Assembly: GCF_020520425.1 (NCBI RefSeq) | Contig: NC_079491.1 | Coordinates: 33,595,449-33,659,448 of the forward strand | Reading direction: 5' to 3' | DNA: 64,000 bases | Source of the DNA: Spinacia oleracea | Taxonomy: Eukaryota; Streptophyta; Magnoliopsida; Caryophyllales; Amaranthaceae | Shown here: positions 23,336 to 37,065 of the stretch, piece by piece | Position numbering within the stretch: position 1 is the stretch's first letter | Layout: every line of letters starts with the position of its first letter | Notes under the pieces: generated by a model | The model's database searches: none | What the model was told of the DNA's origin: nothing | Seen by the model: the letters and a program-made list of their open reading frames with translations, nothing else | Translations under genes and position numbers: made by a program

Positions 23336-24191
23336 CAGAGAAAAGCTTCGGTCGTGAGACAATATTTGGTTGAGGCATTTCATCAAAAATTTTGTTGGAA
23401 TTATCCAAAGACAAACTAAACCATAAACCATTCGTCCATTCCCAAGACTGTAATTTCAAACCCAACCATTCCCAAGCTAACATTGACAATTAAAGAAGAC
23501 CAAATAGAATAAAAAATCAAAAATAAATCGAAATTACCCGAAAATAATAGGAGAAGTTACCAAATTAAGAGGCCAAGCACAAAAGCCAAAGAGACTATAA
23601 TCCAAGAGCTCAAGTCGTCAATTGTTCAATCAACCCTAATTTTTTCTCCTCTAATTTGAATAAATGAATTCTCAATCTTATCTTACCCCTAATTTGAGAA
23701 CTTGTTTGAATTTAAAATTTTCAAAGAGAACGAATTTTCGGATTTCAATTTTATGAGTTTATGGTTTCGTGTTAAGATGAAGAAAAGTAGAAATAAATTT
23801 ATGGAGTATTGATTTTTGGTAAATGATGAGAACAGTAAGAAATTATCAGAATTTTGGTGAAGGATGAGAACTCACGGTCTTCGAGTTAAGAAATACCAAA
23901 AAAGTTAATATAAAAGTGAACGTGGGAAGATAATGGTGGAGGATTTCAATTTTTTTGTTTGAAAAAAATACATTTTTATTAATAAAAAGTCATCATAATT
24001 AATGGTTCTGATAAGTCAACAAGTTAAAAGGGTGAGATACATTTTATTATGGTGGCTACCATTTTATGGTAGCCATTGAAACATCTTCCCAGATTATAAA
24101 CCTTTAACTGTAAATCATTTTTTCTACGAGGATATACATAGTATTTCAACGTAGGGTGACAAGAACGAAACCCAAGCTAGGCTAGTAGTAC
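23336..24191. other. Unassigned sequence between LTRs
   Basis: AT-rich. A minus-strand 84-codon frame at 23235-23489 has no recognised domain. It may be the older locus into which the Tork-like element inserted. Confidence 0.35.
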
Positions 24192-24503
24192 TGTTATAAC
24201 GGATGCAAAGAAAGAATAAATAACGTAATAAAGAACGTAGAGAATTTAACGTGGTTCACTAACAATGTGTTAGCTACGTCCACAGGCAGAGGGGAGGAAA
24301 GTTTTATTGATCTTGAGGATTACATATTACAGAATACAACTAGTTTATGACCTAGAGAGTTTATATAATACTCTCTAGACAGATGCGGAAAAGCCCAGAA
24401 AATAGGCCCAAAACAGGTAACCCTAGTCCAGAATGTGTTAGCGAGATCCCCGTGCTAGGGCGTTGCAGTAAGGGGCTTGACTGATTCAAGACATTATCTA
24501 ACA
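24192..24503 (-). repeat. 3' LTR of the Tork-like Copia
   Basis: 312 bp. It adjoins a purine-rich tract on the minus strand (aaggtggagatt at about 24504-24515). Confidence 0.9.
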
Positions 24504-24617
24504 AATCTCCACCTTGACTTGAATCCTCTCACAAATAACAGATGTACTAGATGCACCATTATAATGCTAGATGTACCAGAAACTCCTCTGCCTCGGATTT
24601 TTCCCTCAAAAGGGCAA

Positions 24618-26670
24618 TCAACAACTCCTAACATTTAGCAAGTTCAAACAGTGTTGAAACTTGCTATGTGGAAACGTCTTGGTGAACATATCAGCTGGGT
24701 TATCAGCAGTACCCACTTTGTTCACCTTAATTCTCTTCTCACTTCTCAGAAAATGATACCTTACATCGATGTGCTTAGTCCTCTCATGATGTACTTGATC
24801 CTTAGCTAAACAGATTGCACTGAGACTGTCACAGTACACTATAGCCTGATCATGATGTAAACCCAAATCACTGACCAACCCTTTCAACCATATTCCCTCT
24901 TTTGCTGCTTCTGTCAATGTCATATACTCTGCTTCTGTAGTAGACAAAGTCACTGTAGGTTGCAAAGTAGCTTTTCAACTGACAACTAAACCACCAAGAG
25001 TGAAATCATAACCAGTCATAGATCTTCTACTGTCAATATCTCCAGCATAATTAGAGTCTGAAAACCCTGTCACCAAACACTGTGTATCACCTCCATAAAT
25101 GAGACCAACATCAGATGTACCTTTTAGGTACCGAAAAATCCTCTTCACAGCTTGCCAATGCTCCTTTCCAGGTTCACCCATAAACCTACTAACAACACTA
25201 ACAAACTATGCTAGATCAGGTCTACTGCAGACCATTGCATACATCAAGCTTCCTACTGCACTAGCATAGGGAACTCGAGACATGTACTCCTTCTCCTCGG
25301 CAGACTTAGGTGCAAAAGCAACAGACAGATGTGCATTTGCAGCACTAGGAGTATCTATGGGCTTTGCTGTAGACATGCCAAACTTTGACAAAATCTTCTG
25401 AATATATCCCTTCTGTGATAAGAAGAGCTTCTTTTTTATTCTATCCCTATAAATCTCCATCCCTAGAATTTTCCGAGCCGCACCCAAATCTTTCATCTCA
25501 AACTCAGCACTAAGGAGATCCTTCAACTTCTGAACATCAGATTTGTTCTCTGCAGCTAACAACATATCATCTACATATAGGACAAGATGAATCAATGAAC
25601 CTTTTGCTGCCTTTCTATAGTAAACACAATAATCATACGGACTCCTTGTGTAGCCAATCTCTATCATATAGCTGTCGAATCTCTTATACCACTACCTCGG
25701 AGACTACTTTAGTCCATACAAGGACTTCTTCAACTTGCAAACATAATCTTCCTTACCAGGAACCTGAAAACCATCTGGCTGAGTCATGTATATCTCCTCT
25801 TCCAACTCTCCATGCAGAAAAGTTGTTTTTACATCTAGTTGTTCAAGCTCCAGATCCTGATGTGCAACTATTGCTAGTAGCACCCTGATGGAAGTGTGTC
25901 TGACCACTGGTGAAAAAATCTCATTGTAGTCTACTCCCTCTCTCTAAGTGAACCCTCTAGCTACCACTCGAGCTTTATACTTGATACCCTCAACATATGT
26001 TTCTCCTTCCTTTTTCTTGTAGACCCATTTACAAGTGACGATCTTTCTTTCTCGAGGTCTCTTGGTTAATTCCCAAGTCTGATTCTTATGAAGTGACTCC
26101 ATCTCATCTCCCATTGCAGCAAGCTATTGGGTAGACTCAATACATGTAACTGTTTCTTTGTAGGTGGATGGCTCATCAGAGTCAGGATCCACCTATTCAG
26201 CAACCTGTAGTGCATAGGCCACCATATCTTCAAAACCATATCTCTTGGGAGGCATCCCATAATTAGCTCTCTTTGATCGATCAAGAGCCAAGTTGTGCTG
26301 AATCGCTACTGGTAATGAAGAAACTGATGGTTCTGATTCTGACTGTGGTTGTTGACCTTCATCTTGTGGTTCACTCCCATCTAGAGGCCTTGCTGCTCCA
26401 CCTGTTTCTCAACACTGCCACTTTCTGACACAACAATAGAATTCACCGTAGGGTTAAACATAGAATTTTCATCAAAGACTACATTTCTACTTAGTATAAC
26501 CCTCTTTTCAGATGGGGACCAGATTCTATACCCTTTGACCCCATCCCCATAGCCTACAAATACTCCCTTTTTAGCTCTTGGCTCCAATTTACCCTCATTT
26601 ACATGATAATAAACAGTACAACCAAAAGCTGTTAAACTAGAGTAATCAGCAGGCTTACCAGACCACAACT
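24618..26670 (-). pseudogene. Tork-like Copia pol: RT, RNase H and end of integrase
   Basis: The minus-strand pieces, in coding order, are: the integrase C-terminal region from 26668 (WSGKPADYSSLTAFGC), then degraded linker, RT from about 25907 (LDVKTTFLHGELEEEIYM), the YVDD box in LVLYVDDMLLAAEN (about 25590), and RNase H with EAEY and the ending [17 protein letters not shown] segment to 24618. Stops and short frame breaks split it at about 26380, 25700, 25205 and 24970. It is the 3' half of the polyprotein cut by the Athila element. Confidence 0.88.
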
Positions 26671-28204
26671 TGATGAGGCATATTTGTATAGGGTATTTTA
26701 GGTTGCATTATTAGGCATTTATATCATTTTAGTTGCATTTAGGATCACATTTGCATAAGTTATCGTTGTCGTACTCTATTACGCCCCGTTTGTGTTTTCT
26801 TAATGTTTCAGGTGATTTTACGGTCATTTGGATGCTTTCGAAGTGTTATGAGTTGATTTGGATGATGAACGGATGGAATGTTGACTCGAGGATCATTGCA
26901 TATCTCTAGGGATAATTTTGAGTCAACAACGAAGCTAAACGCTATTTTTCTAAGCATCAAAACGGACAAGCGTTCACTCTTTTGATGATATCTCAAGTTC
27001 TACATGTCGTAATGAGGCGATTTTTATTGGCCTAGAAAGTAGGCTTCAAGAGCTTTCCAACGACAGGTCACACGTCCTTATAGGCAATGTAGAACAAGAG
27101 TTATGACATAAACAAGATGGCTCGACTATCCGATTCGCCCACGGCCCACAACGCAGGCCCAATTCTTCTCCTTGGGCGCGAAAACCAGAGACCAACCAGC
27201 GGGGCCGCTGGTTTCTCCGCCCAACTACTTCCACGCGAGTTCGTTGCGTCGTTTCTCGTGATCGTTCAATTAAATGATAACTTATGTAATTATTATTATT
27301 TTCCTTTTTTGTTTAGAATTTAGGAAACACTAAAATACCTCAAGGGAATTAATGTATACCCTTATGCTTTAATTTTCTTTGGACGTTTTCAATTCCTAGA
27401 ACTCTTTCACATTAGTTTTTTTTCTATTCTCCCCTTTTCCATTGTTGAACCCTAGCTTTTCAATTTTCAATTCATCAATCTAGAGGTAATTCAAGAATCG
27501 TTTTTTTTTGCTTTAATTTATTATTATTGTTTTCGTTCATTAGTTTAATTTTTCCTTTGATTATGAAATTCATGTTTATTATTTCTATCATGTTTGTTAA
27601 TTCAATTATGAGCGAGTAGTCGTATTCTAGGGCTAAGTAAGGGAAGCCATGTTTATACCATGATTATTATGCATTAAAATTTGCAAATTTCTAGATTATG
27701 CTTGAGTAATTCCAATTGATTTGTTTTAATTGTTGATTCATGGTATTGGCCATTTTCATGGATTAAACATCTAGCTAATAGGAATTAGAATCGAAAGATC
27801 GTATTTTTAGAGGCTTTGTGCAATTGGCAACCCTGATTATGTTAGCGATCGTACTGCATATGTTGAATTGAAAGTGTTAAGACCCGACCGTAGGATTAAC
27901 ATGTACTTTAATTACTCGGCTTAGTTTATTCATTTCTGGATTGATTTGTGTTCTTGGATTGGTATAAGCATGGTGAACCAAACAGACGCCCTAGTCCTTT
28001 TAATTCATTGATAATTTCACATTTACATTATTGCTTTAGCTTCATTAGTTAATAATATCCAAAATCAAATTTCGTTATTGAAATAGTTCGTATAATTGGG
28101 CAAAAACTAATAGAACTTGTCTCCCTGTGGGATCGACCCGTATTTGCTAAGTATCTGCTAACAACAGACACCGTGCACTTGCGGTATCACTTTTAAATCT
28201 ATCA
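26671..28204 (+). repeat. 5' LTR of the Athila element
   Basis: 1534 bp beginning TGATGAGGCATA and ending AAATCTATCA. It is related over long stretches to the LTRs of the gag-only element at 48798-56348, for example the atgaacggatggaatg region. Confidence 0.9.
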
Positions 28205-28206
28205 AG

Positions 28207-28230
28207 TTTTTGGCGTCGTTGCCGGGGAGA
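28207..28230 (+). other. Primer binding site, tRNA-Asp type
   Basis: TTTTTGGCGTCGTTGCCGGG follows the 5' LTR by 2 nt. The canonical site, seen intact in the gag-only element, is TTTGGCGCCGTTGCCGGGGA, complementary to the 3' end of tRNA-Asp. Here a C-to-T change breaks GGCGCC. Confidence 0.8.
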
Positions 28231-28303
28231 CGGTTAGATTCTATTAGTTTTAGTTTGATTATTTGAACTGTTTCCATTGTCTCATTGGAACTCTTAGTTC
28301 CAA

Positions 28304-31300
28304 TTGAGGCAAATCTCACTGCGTTTTCTTTCGTTGTTGTTTATGCCCAGGTCTGCCAGAACGGGTACCTTGGTTCCTCCCGATCCCGATCTTGGAAAGA
28401 CCCTTCGTCAACTAAAAAAACAACAGAAAAAGAAGAAGCAGTCAGGGTCCCAAGACTCACAGACTCCACCGAGTCACACGATGTCTAAATCCCTAAAATC
28501 ATATGGGGTACCTTCCTCGAATATTGTTCCAACTGAGCTTACAATGCCAACTATTGATGCAGTCAACTTTGAGATCAAGCCCGCTCTAATCTCCATGGTC
28601 TCACAAAACCAATATGGTGGCCATCAATCTGAGGAACCCACCAACCATTTGCAGAGGTTCAACCAACTATGTGGTACTATCAAGCATCAAGGGGTCACTC
28701 AAGACCAATTAAAAGTTATGTTGTTTGGTTTTAGCCTTCGTGATAAGGCTTAGACATGGTTGAATGATGTCAAGGAGACAGAGTGGAGTGCTATTTCACA
28801 GGCCTTTCTAGAAGAATTCTTTCCACCCACCAAGACTACTGAAATAAGGCATAAGCTGACTACATTTACTCAAGAACCTGGTGAATGACTTCGAGAATCC
28901 TGGGATAGATTCAAGGCTTTGCAGCGGTCGTGTCCGCATCACAACATTGAAAAATGGTTCTTGGTTCAGATTTTCTACCATGGTTTGCAAGATGAAACAA
29001 AGAACACGGTTGATTCTGCTGCTAGGGGTGTTTTTCTTGACAAATAAGTGGATGCAGGTTATGATTTTCTTGCCAATTTAGCTGCCAACCATTACAGCAC
29101 CACCAGATCCACATCTAAGAAGGGAAAATTAGATGTCGATGCTTATTCTATATTGTCCTCACAAGTGGCAGCCTTGAACCTGAAGATCGATTCTTTGAAG
29201 GCTCCTCAGTCTGGTACTCCCCCAATGAGTATCAATGCTATGTCTAGTGTAGCTCCAGTGACAACTTCTTTCTGCGAAGTATGTGGCATCCAAGGTCACT
29301 TTGGTCATGAGTGCTCTTATAGTTCTCAGGATACTACGCAAATGGAGCAAGTGAATTCTTTTCAACAGAGACAACCCAATGACCCATATTCCAATTTATT
29401 TAATCCGGGTTGGAGGAATCATCCAAATTTCTCATATCGGGGTAACAATGTTCAGAATCCTCAACCCCAACAACAATGGTCACAACCACAGTTCCATCCA
29501 CCTCAACCACATGTTGCTAGGCCTCCATTTCAACAAGGAGCCTCACATAATGCTCCCCCGGGGTTTAATAGGCCCCCGCATCAAGGATATCAACAACCCC
29601 CTCAGAGCAGTGCTACTCCAGAGCCTAACATGGGTGATCTGTATAAGCTCATTGCAAATATGCAGAAGACCGCAGAGATAGCTCAAAAGGACCATGATGA
29701 GAGCATCAAAGAGTTGAAGAATCAGAATAGAATGTTGGAGAATCAAGTTGCTCAACTTGCTGACACTCTATCTCAAAGGCAACCGGGTACACTACCAGGG
29801 CAACCTACTCCGCCCCAGAATAGATAAAGTGCCAATGATATCACTCTTAGAAGTGGCACTAAATATGATGGACCCCCGATGCCCATTGATGATACAACTC
29901 TTGCTAAGGAGAACACAGATGGACCAGAGAAAGCAATTGATGTAGAGCCTCAAGTCCCGAAAGTTGATAATGCTGATGATGTTGGCGCAAATAAGGGGAA
30001 AGAGAAGATTGCTGATTCTCTCCCTATTGTGCCTAAGTTTCCTTTCCCTCACCGGATGTAGAAAACCAAGGTCGATCAACAACTTGGTAAGTTCTTGGCA
30101 ATGGTCAAGAATCTTGAGGTAACGGTCCCTTTTACTGATTTAATATCTCAAGTTCCTGTTTATGCAAAAATTTTGAAAGAGATGATCACTAAGAAAAGGG
30201 ATTATGGTGGTGTGGAGAGAGTCACCCTAACTGAATAGTGTAGTGCCATATTGCAAAATAAGTCTCCACCCAAACTTAAGGATCCGGGTAGTTTTTCCAT
30301 CCCCTGTCATGTAGGTGTATTGTTCATTGATAAAGCATTATGTGATTTAGGTGCAAGTGTGTCTGTCATGCCCCTTTCTGTATGTAATAGGCTGAATATG
30401 GGAAAACTAAAATGCACACAAATCACGTTGCAAATGGCAGATCGTTCTATAAAGTATCCCTTGGGTATTTTGGAGGATGTTCCTGTCCGGGTGAGGAAAT
30501 TCTACATTCCTGTTGACTTTGTGGTACTAGATATGGAGGAGGATAGTCAAATCCCCATAATTTTGGGTAGGCCATTCTTATGTACTGCAGGTGCTGTTAT
30601 TGATGTCAAGTCTGGGTCTCTTACTTTGAGTGTTGGTGATGATACTTTTACTTTTAATCTAACCAATGCTTTGAAGTCTCCTATGCTTGAGAATACTTGT
30701 TGCAGGATTGATATTGTAGAATAGATTTCTCTAGACAACATCCCTAGAATGTTGTATGATGATCTATTGTTGGCGACTCTCACCTTGAAGGCCAAGAAAG
30801 GAGAAGGAGATTGTGAGATTGATTCCTTGATCTCGGATTTAGATGGAATTGAAGCTGAGAAGGTCGATGGTTTTGAGGTATTAGAATCTGTTTGCTCTAT
30901 TTCTGAGCCACGGGTAACGAAGGTAGAACTAAAACCATTACCATCTCACCTTAAATATGCATTTCTTGATGATAATGAGGATTTCCCTGTGATCGTTAAT
31001 GCTGCACTCGACGATAGCCAGCTTTCTAAGCTTCTGACTGTGCTCTGTATGCACAAAAAGGCTATCGGGTATAGCATTGAAGATCTCAAGGGCATTAGTC
31101 CTGACTTTTGCATGCATAGAATTAATTTGGAAGCAGATCACCGCCCCCGCATCCAGCCACAACGTCGTTTGAATCTTAATATGCAAGATGTGGTGAGAAA
31201 AGAGGTAGTGAAACTACTTGACGCGGGCATCATCTATCCCATTCCAGATTCTAAATGGGTGAGTCCGGTGCAAGTCGTTCCCAAGAAGGGGGGGACAACC

Positions 31301-33823
31301 GTTGTTAAGAATGATAAGGATGAGCTTATCCCCCACTCGTGTTGTTACAAGTTGGCGTATGTGTATAGATTATCGAATGTTGAATACGGCCACCTTGAAG
31401 GATCACTTCCCCCTCCCCTTTATTGATCAAATGCTAGAAAGATTAGCAAAACACAACTTTTTCTGTTATTTGGATGGATATTCAGGTTTCTTTCAGATTC
31501 CCATTCACCCAGACGACCAGGAGAAGACGACGTTCACTTGTCCTTATGGAACTTTTGCATACCGTAGAATGCCGTTTGGTTTGTGCAACGCCCCTGCTAC
31601 ATTTCAAAGGTGTATGATGGCCATTTTTTCTGACTTCATCGAGGATATCATGGAGGTATTTATGGATGATTTTAGTGTTTATGGTTCTGACTTTGATGTA
31701 TGTTTGCATAATCTTTCTAAAGTGCTTAAACGTTGTTCTGAAGTGAATTTAGTATTGAACTGGGAAAAGTGCCACTTTATGGTCAATGAAGCAGTGGTAC
31801 TTGGTCATCTTATTTCTGAGCGTGGCATCCAAGTTAACAGAGCAAAGATTGAGGTGATTGAGAAACTTCCCCCTCCCGTGAATGTCAAGGGAGGAAGGAG
31901 TTTTCTCGGTCATGCGGGTTTCTATCGCCGTTTCATAAAAGATTTTTCTAAAATTGCGAAACCCCTTACTCAATTATTGCTCAAGGATGCCACATTTGAG
32001 TTCACTGATGCTTGTTTGGAGTCTTTTGAAAGGATTAAGAAAGCATTGATAACTGCTCCAATTATTCACCCTCCGGATTGGGATTTGCCGTTCAAAATTA
32101 TGTGTGATGCGAGTGATTATGCTGTTGGAGCAGTGCTTGGCCAAAGAAAGAACAAGGTGTTGCATGCCATCTATTATGCAAGCAAAACCTTGGATGGAGC
32201 TCAGATGAATTATGCTACTACTGAGAAAGAGCTCCTTGCGGTTGTTTATGCTCTTGACAAATTTCGGACGTACCTTGTTGGTTCGAAAGTCATTATACAC
32301 ACTGATCATGCCGCTTGGAAGTATTTGTTGGCCAAGAAAGAGGCCAAAACGAGACTTATTCGATGGATTATTCTTCTCCAGGAGTTTGATTTGGAGATTC
32401 GGGATAAGAAGGGTGTTGAGAATGTTGTTGCATATCATCTCTCTCGGTTGAAATTTCAATCTAGCACAGACGGGCCTATCAATGATTCGTTTCCTGACGA
32501 TCATCTATTCTCTGTGTCTACTCAATCCCCATGGTATGCGGACTTTGCAAACTATTGTGTTGGTGGCTCCCATCCTCCAGAATTGACATATCAACAACGT
32601 AAGAGATTCTACCATGATGCTAAGCGGTATTTTTGGGATGATCCACATTTGTATCGGAAGTGTGCCGATGGTATGTTTAGTAGGTGTGTAGCGGACTGGG
32701 ATACCCACGGAGTTCTTAAGCATTGCCACGGTTTACCTTCTAGTGGTCATCTTGGTGCTATTCCGACCACCCATCGAACTCTTCAAAGTGGTTTTTATTG
32801 GCCTTCTATATTCAAGGATGCTCGTTTCTTTTGCAATGCATGTGACGAATGTCAACGAACGGGCAACGTTTCGAAAAGGCAAGAGCTACCACAGACCGGA
32901 ATTCTTGAGGTTGAGCCATTTGCTGTATGGGGCATTGATTTTATGGGACTGTTCCCTTCTTCATGTGGGAATCGGTACATCGTGGTCGCCGTTGATTATG
33001 TTACAAAGTGGGTGGAAGCTATTGCATCACCAACCAACGACTCTAACGTCGTTAATAAGCTTTTCAAAAAATCATCTTTCCGCGCTTCGGAGTCCCAAGG
33101 GTCGTGATTAGTGATGGGGGTTCCCATTTTCATCAACGGACTTTTAAGGCTCTTCTGAAGAAGCACGAAGTTACTCAAAAGGTTGGCATGGCTTATCATC
33201 CTCAAATGAGTGGCTAAGTTGAAGTTTCTATTCGACAGATCAAGAGAATTCTCGAAAAAGTGGTCAACAAGTCTCGAAAAGATTGGTCGTTGAAGTTGGA
33301 TGACACATTGTGGGCGTTACGCACGGCCTACAAGACTCCGTTGGGGACAACTCCGTATAGGTTGGTGTATGGCAAAGCTTGTCATTTACCGGTTGAAATG
33401 GAATATCTCTCTAATTGGGCCGTCAAGGAGATCAATATGGATTTAGAAGCGGCCGGTGAAGCGAGACTTCTTCAATTTAATGAGCTAGATGAACTTCGTT
33501 TTGAAGCTTACGAGAATCATAAGCTCTACAAGGAGCAAACGAAGAAGTTTCATGACAATATGATCCAAAAACGGGAGTTCAATGTCGGTGATAAGGTCTT
33601 GCTTTACAATTCGCGACTACGGCTTTTCCCAGGAAAGCTTAAGTCTAGATGGTCCGGACCTTTTACTATCACCAATGTAAAGGAACATGGAGCTATTGAG
33701 GTTGCTAGTGAAAATGGCACCAAGTTCAAAGTGAACGGTCAACATTTGAAGCTATACACTGAAGGAGCGTTTATCGGAAAATTGGAGACGATCTATCTCT
33801 CCGACCCACCCATCGAAGCTTGA
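28304..33823 (+). pseudogene. Athila gag-pol, degenerate
   Basis: Gag starts near 28304 and carries a CCHC knuckle (CEVCGIQGHFGHEC, 29272-29313). Protease follows with DLGAS at about 30344. RT covers about 31150-31800 (FMDDFSVYG catalytic box), then RNase H ([13 protein letters not shown]), the integrase HHCC finger (about 32720-32860), the integrase core (DFMGLFP, then DYVTKWVEA) and the C-terminal part to 33823. In-frame stops in gag-PR are TAG 28751, TGA 28886, TAA 29045, TAA 29825, TAG 30059, TAG 30236 and TAG 30722 (first base given). The frame shifts near 31330-31345, there is a one-base loss in the A run near 33067, and TAA lies at 33215. It cannot make a functional product. Confidence 0.92.
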
Positions 33824-36800
33824 TTTTTGAGGTTTGGAGTCAAGATAATGACTTAAAATGAGCGCTTATCGGGAGGAAACCCGATTTCTAACTCATTCTC
33901 ATTTCAATTTTTTTTTTCACAAAAATATTTTGTTTTCGTGTTCACTTGAATTCAATTTTTATTTTATTTTTAGATTAGTTTTTCGTTAATCGTATTTTTT
34001 TTCTTTTTTTTATTTCTTATTTTGTGCGTTTAATTTTTACTAACTATTCTAATTTTTGAGTTTAGTGGTGCTTGATTTTTTTTTTTTTTTTTTTTTTTTA
34101 GGATTTGTAGGTGCATGATCAAGTTTTTGGATGAATTGACAAGCCTTGCAGCTCGCTCCAGCATGCGCAATCCAGCAATTGCCCAGCGAGTTAGCTGGTC
34201 GCTACTCCTTCATCCGCGCATAAACCAGTGCCCAGCCAGCTACGTCGCTGGCCGTTCTCCCCTCGCAACTCCACCTTCTGCCTTGCGCGCTGGCGAACCA
34301 GCGGTCTCGCTGCATTTCCCGCCCAAGCCTATTCAAAATAAAAGAAAAAGAAATTTCTCTCCACCATCCTCCCCATCCACGAACACCAACCCTTCCTTCA
34401 CCCACGACGAGTGACGCCACCCTCCTGCCACCATCACCGTCGAACCTCAACCACAACCCTTTGCCATCCACCAACACCAGCCATCGGCGCTGCTCTGGTG
34501 GTTGGAAACACCAGCCCTCCTTCGCTCTCATCACCGACGGTCATCACCTGCAAAACAGGCAGTACGGAGGAAACCGGCGCACCACCTCCTGTCACCTTCC
34601 TTTCCGCGCACCACCATCACCAACCGGCAGTTACGCCGGCACCGCACCACCAGCGCCGCCCTACTTCTCTCCCTCGTGTTCGGTTCTCCCCCGCTCCCGC
34701 AAACAGCTTCCCTTTCCCTCACCTGCACCACGTGCAGCCGCCCAGCCCCCCACTCTCCTTCACCCACGAAACCCAGCCCACCATCCACCACCTTCCCTTC
34801 TCTCCACCTCTCAAATCTCCCATATTCACCATTATTTTGTTCTTGAATTTAAAACCCTAACTTTTGAAATCAATTTGGGGGTTTTTAATTCTTTGTGGAC
34901 ATTGGTAAATTGTGTAATATTGGTGCTCGTTTGCGAAATTCACGTGAGTTCGCAACTAAATTATGGTCTTTGTGGTGCACAAAAGATATTAAAATTTTAA
35001 TTTTTCTAAAGTTTATTCACTTGAATCATATTTTGAAAAGAAAATTGGAATTTTATTGACAATATTGGTTGTTGAATTCAAATGGTTGTCGTTGTTGTGA
35101 ATATTATATGAATTATTTGTTGAGATTGGTTAACGTTCGTTAGTTGTTTAGTTTGAATTATTAGCATTGGGCGAATATTGTCATTGCTTGGTTTGCTTGT
35201 TGGAATTGATCGTGGAATCATGAACTATGCACCATCTTGGTTGATTGGAGTATTTTAAATGGTGGTTGTTGCATCATGAAAGCAACTAAACCAACTAGCT
35301 TTCACCCAAATCCACCATATCTATGGAGATTGGCTCTTTGCGTCGTCAGTTTGAAGCTTCTGGCCACACCGCTTCTACTGTCGACAGTCCTACCGAGTCA
35401 TACTCGGTAGACGAGGCTCATCACGAGTGAGCACTTTCCATCTCTCTCCCTTGTTTGAGTTATTTTGTTGCTATTTTCACAGTGAGGGCACTGTGTTTTG
35501 TTTATCTTGGGGGAGGGATATCTATCTTTATTGCTTTCTAGTATAGTTTTATTGTTTTTTTGGGTGTTGTACGCTTTGTACCATCCATTAGGGGTGGGAG
35601 TTTACGTGCAACGAAAAATTGTACTGTTTTCCTAGTGTTATTGTTCAATTTAGTTGCATTTTTTGCATTCATATGTCTTTATACCCTGCATTGTGCAATT
35701 GACTTTCAAACTATGTCCGGGATTTATTTGACTCTCTTGAGCTTCTTTTGAACTTAGTTATGATTCTGAAATTCAGTCGGTCATGCAATACATTGATAAC
35801 TGCTTGGCATTCTGTGAACCAATTGAATGGTATGTGGTAAGATGTTGGTCTCGTGTCAAGAATAGCTAGCCAATTATCTTGTAGGTCACGTTACTATGTG
35901 TTTGTGTGATTGATGTGACTTGTTATCGTATGATTTTGGCTTGAGATTCATTAGTAGCTTAGTTGCAACTCATGCATGCCGCGTATGAAAGAGGCCATTC
36001 TCTTAGGAAGCCTTCAGACGAATTTAGAAACATCAGTTCCTGCCTTTCATACCCATGTTGTACCCTTGTCCTTTTATTCTTTTAACTCCACATAATTGAG
36101 CCCTATTAGCCCCGTTGGTTACTTGTACCGAGTCTAGCTTGGGGGAGCTTCGGTGTTCGTAATGGTTTCATTGATGTTGATTGATTGGCACACTAAGCCA
36201 ATAGTTCGTGGTTCGAGGCTATGGTTGGATATGTGGTTTGGAAATGGTGCATATTATTGTTGGCACCCAAGCTTGTAACAGTTAGCATTAGATTTATTTA
36301 TGTACTTTCGATTTCATTATTTAGTTTCATTTTCATAAAAAAATATATATATATATATAAAAAAATAGAAGAAAATATAATTAAAAAAATTAAGAAAAAA
36401 AATTTAAAAAAAAAAGAAAAAAAAGAAGAGAAAAATCAAAGAAAAATCAAAAAAATATATTTTTCGTTTTTGTATGTAGTTTGAAAGCAGGGAAAGGGGA
36501 ACGAAGAAAGATCATTGACATTATATTATGTTTTTCCCTTGGTTATAACTTGGTTGATTGTTCGGGTTTCATGGTTCGATGGAGTTGGATTTGCGGCATT
36601 ATCACGCCGACGCATATAGTTCACATTTGCTCCCCAAGTTGGACCTTACTCTCACTTTTTCCCAAATTATACCCTACCCTTCCTTTTCACCTAGCCCCAT
36701 TACAAGCTTATTATAAAGACCTCTTGATCAACATGTTTGTTTTGTGATTGAATGAAAATCGTTTCTTGCTATTGTCATCTTACCCCATGTTGCATCATAT

Positions 36801-37065
36801 ATTTATATTCTACAAGGTATGCGGCGACGACTAGCTTGATTGAGAATAGTTTGTGGCTAAGCTTGGTTGTTTCAATTGTGAATCATGATGCTTTGTGGTT
36901 CTATTTGTATCCGAGCTAGATTTTTGTCTCAATAACTCTTTTTGATTGTTTGCTCGAGAGTTAGGTTGGTCTTACCATGGTTTTATGAAAGTCATGTGCG
37001 TCTTGTTTCTCTATCTTTGGTTTAGTGTTGCTTGGGGACAAGCAACAGTCTAGCTTGGGGGAATT
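33824..37065 (+). other. Long non-coding 3' region of the Athila element
   Basis: About 3.2 kb after the integrase. It starts with agcgcttatcgggagg, contains a T run (34078-34099), a proline-codon-rich GC segment (34380-34830) and an A-rich tract (36335-36460), and ends with ctagcttgggggaatt. A related tract, ctagcttgggggagctt, lies near 36135. No env-like domain was recognised. The same region in inverted orientation makes up most of the gag-only element (50265-53660), so it is conserved although non-coding. Confidence 0.75.

Noticed and set aside
27046..27323. Small frames of 62-68 codons repeated at 37448, 49929 and 56013
   Set aside because: They lie inside LTRs and recur only because the LTRs are repeated; no domain.
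34115..35000. Proline/Ser/Thr-rich frames after the Athila integrase, considered as an env-like gene
   Set aside because: Three frames are open in the same C-rich stretch, with no signal peptide plus membrane anchor pattern, and the counterpart at 52455-53065 does not keep one frame.
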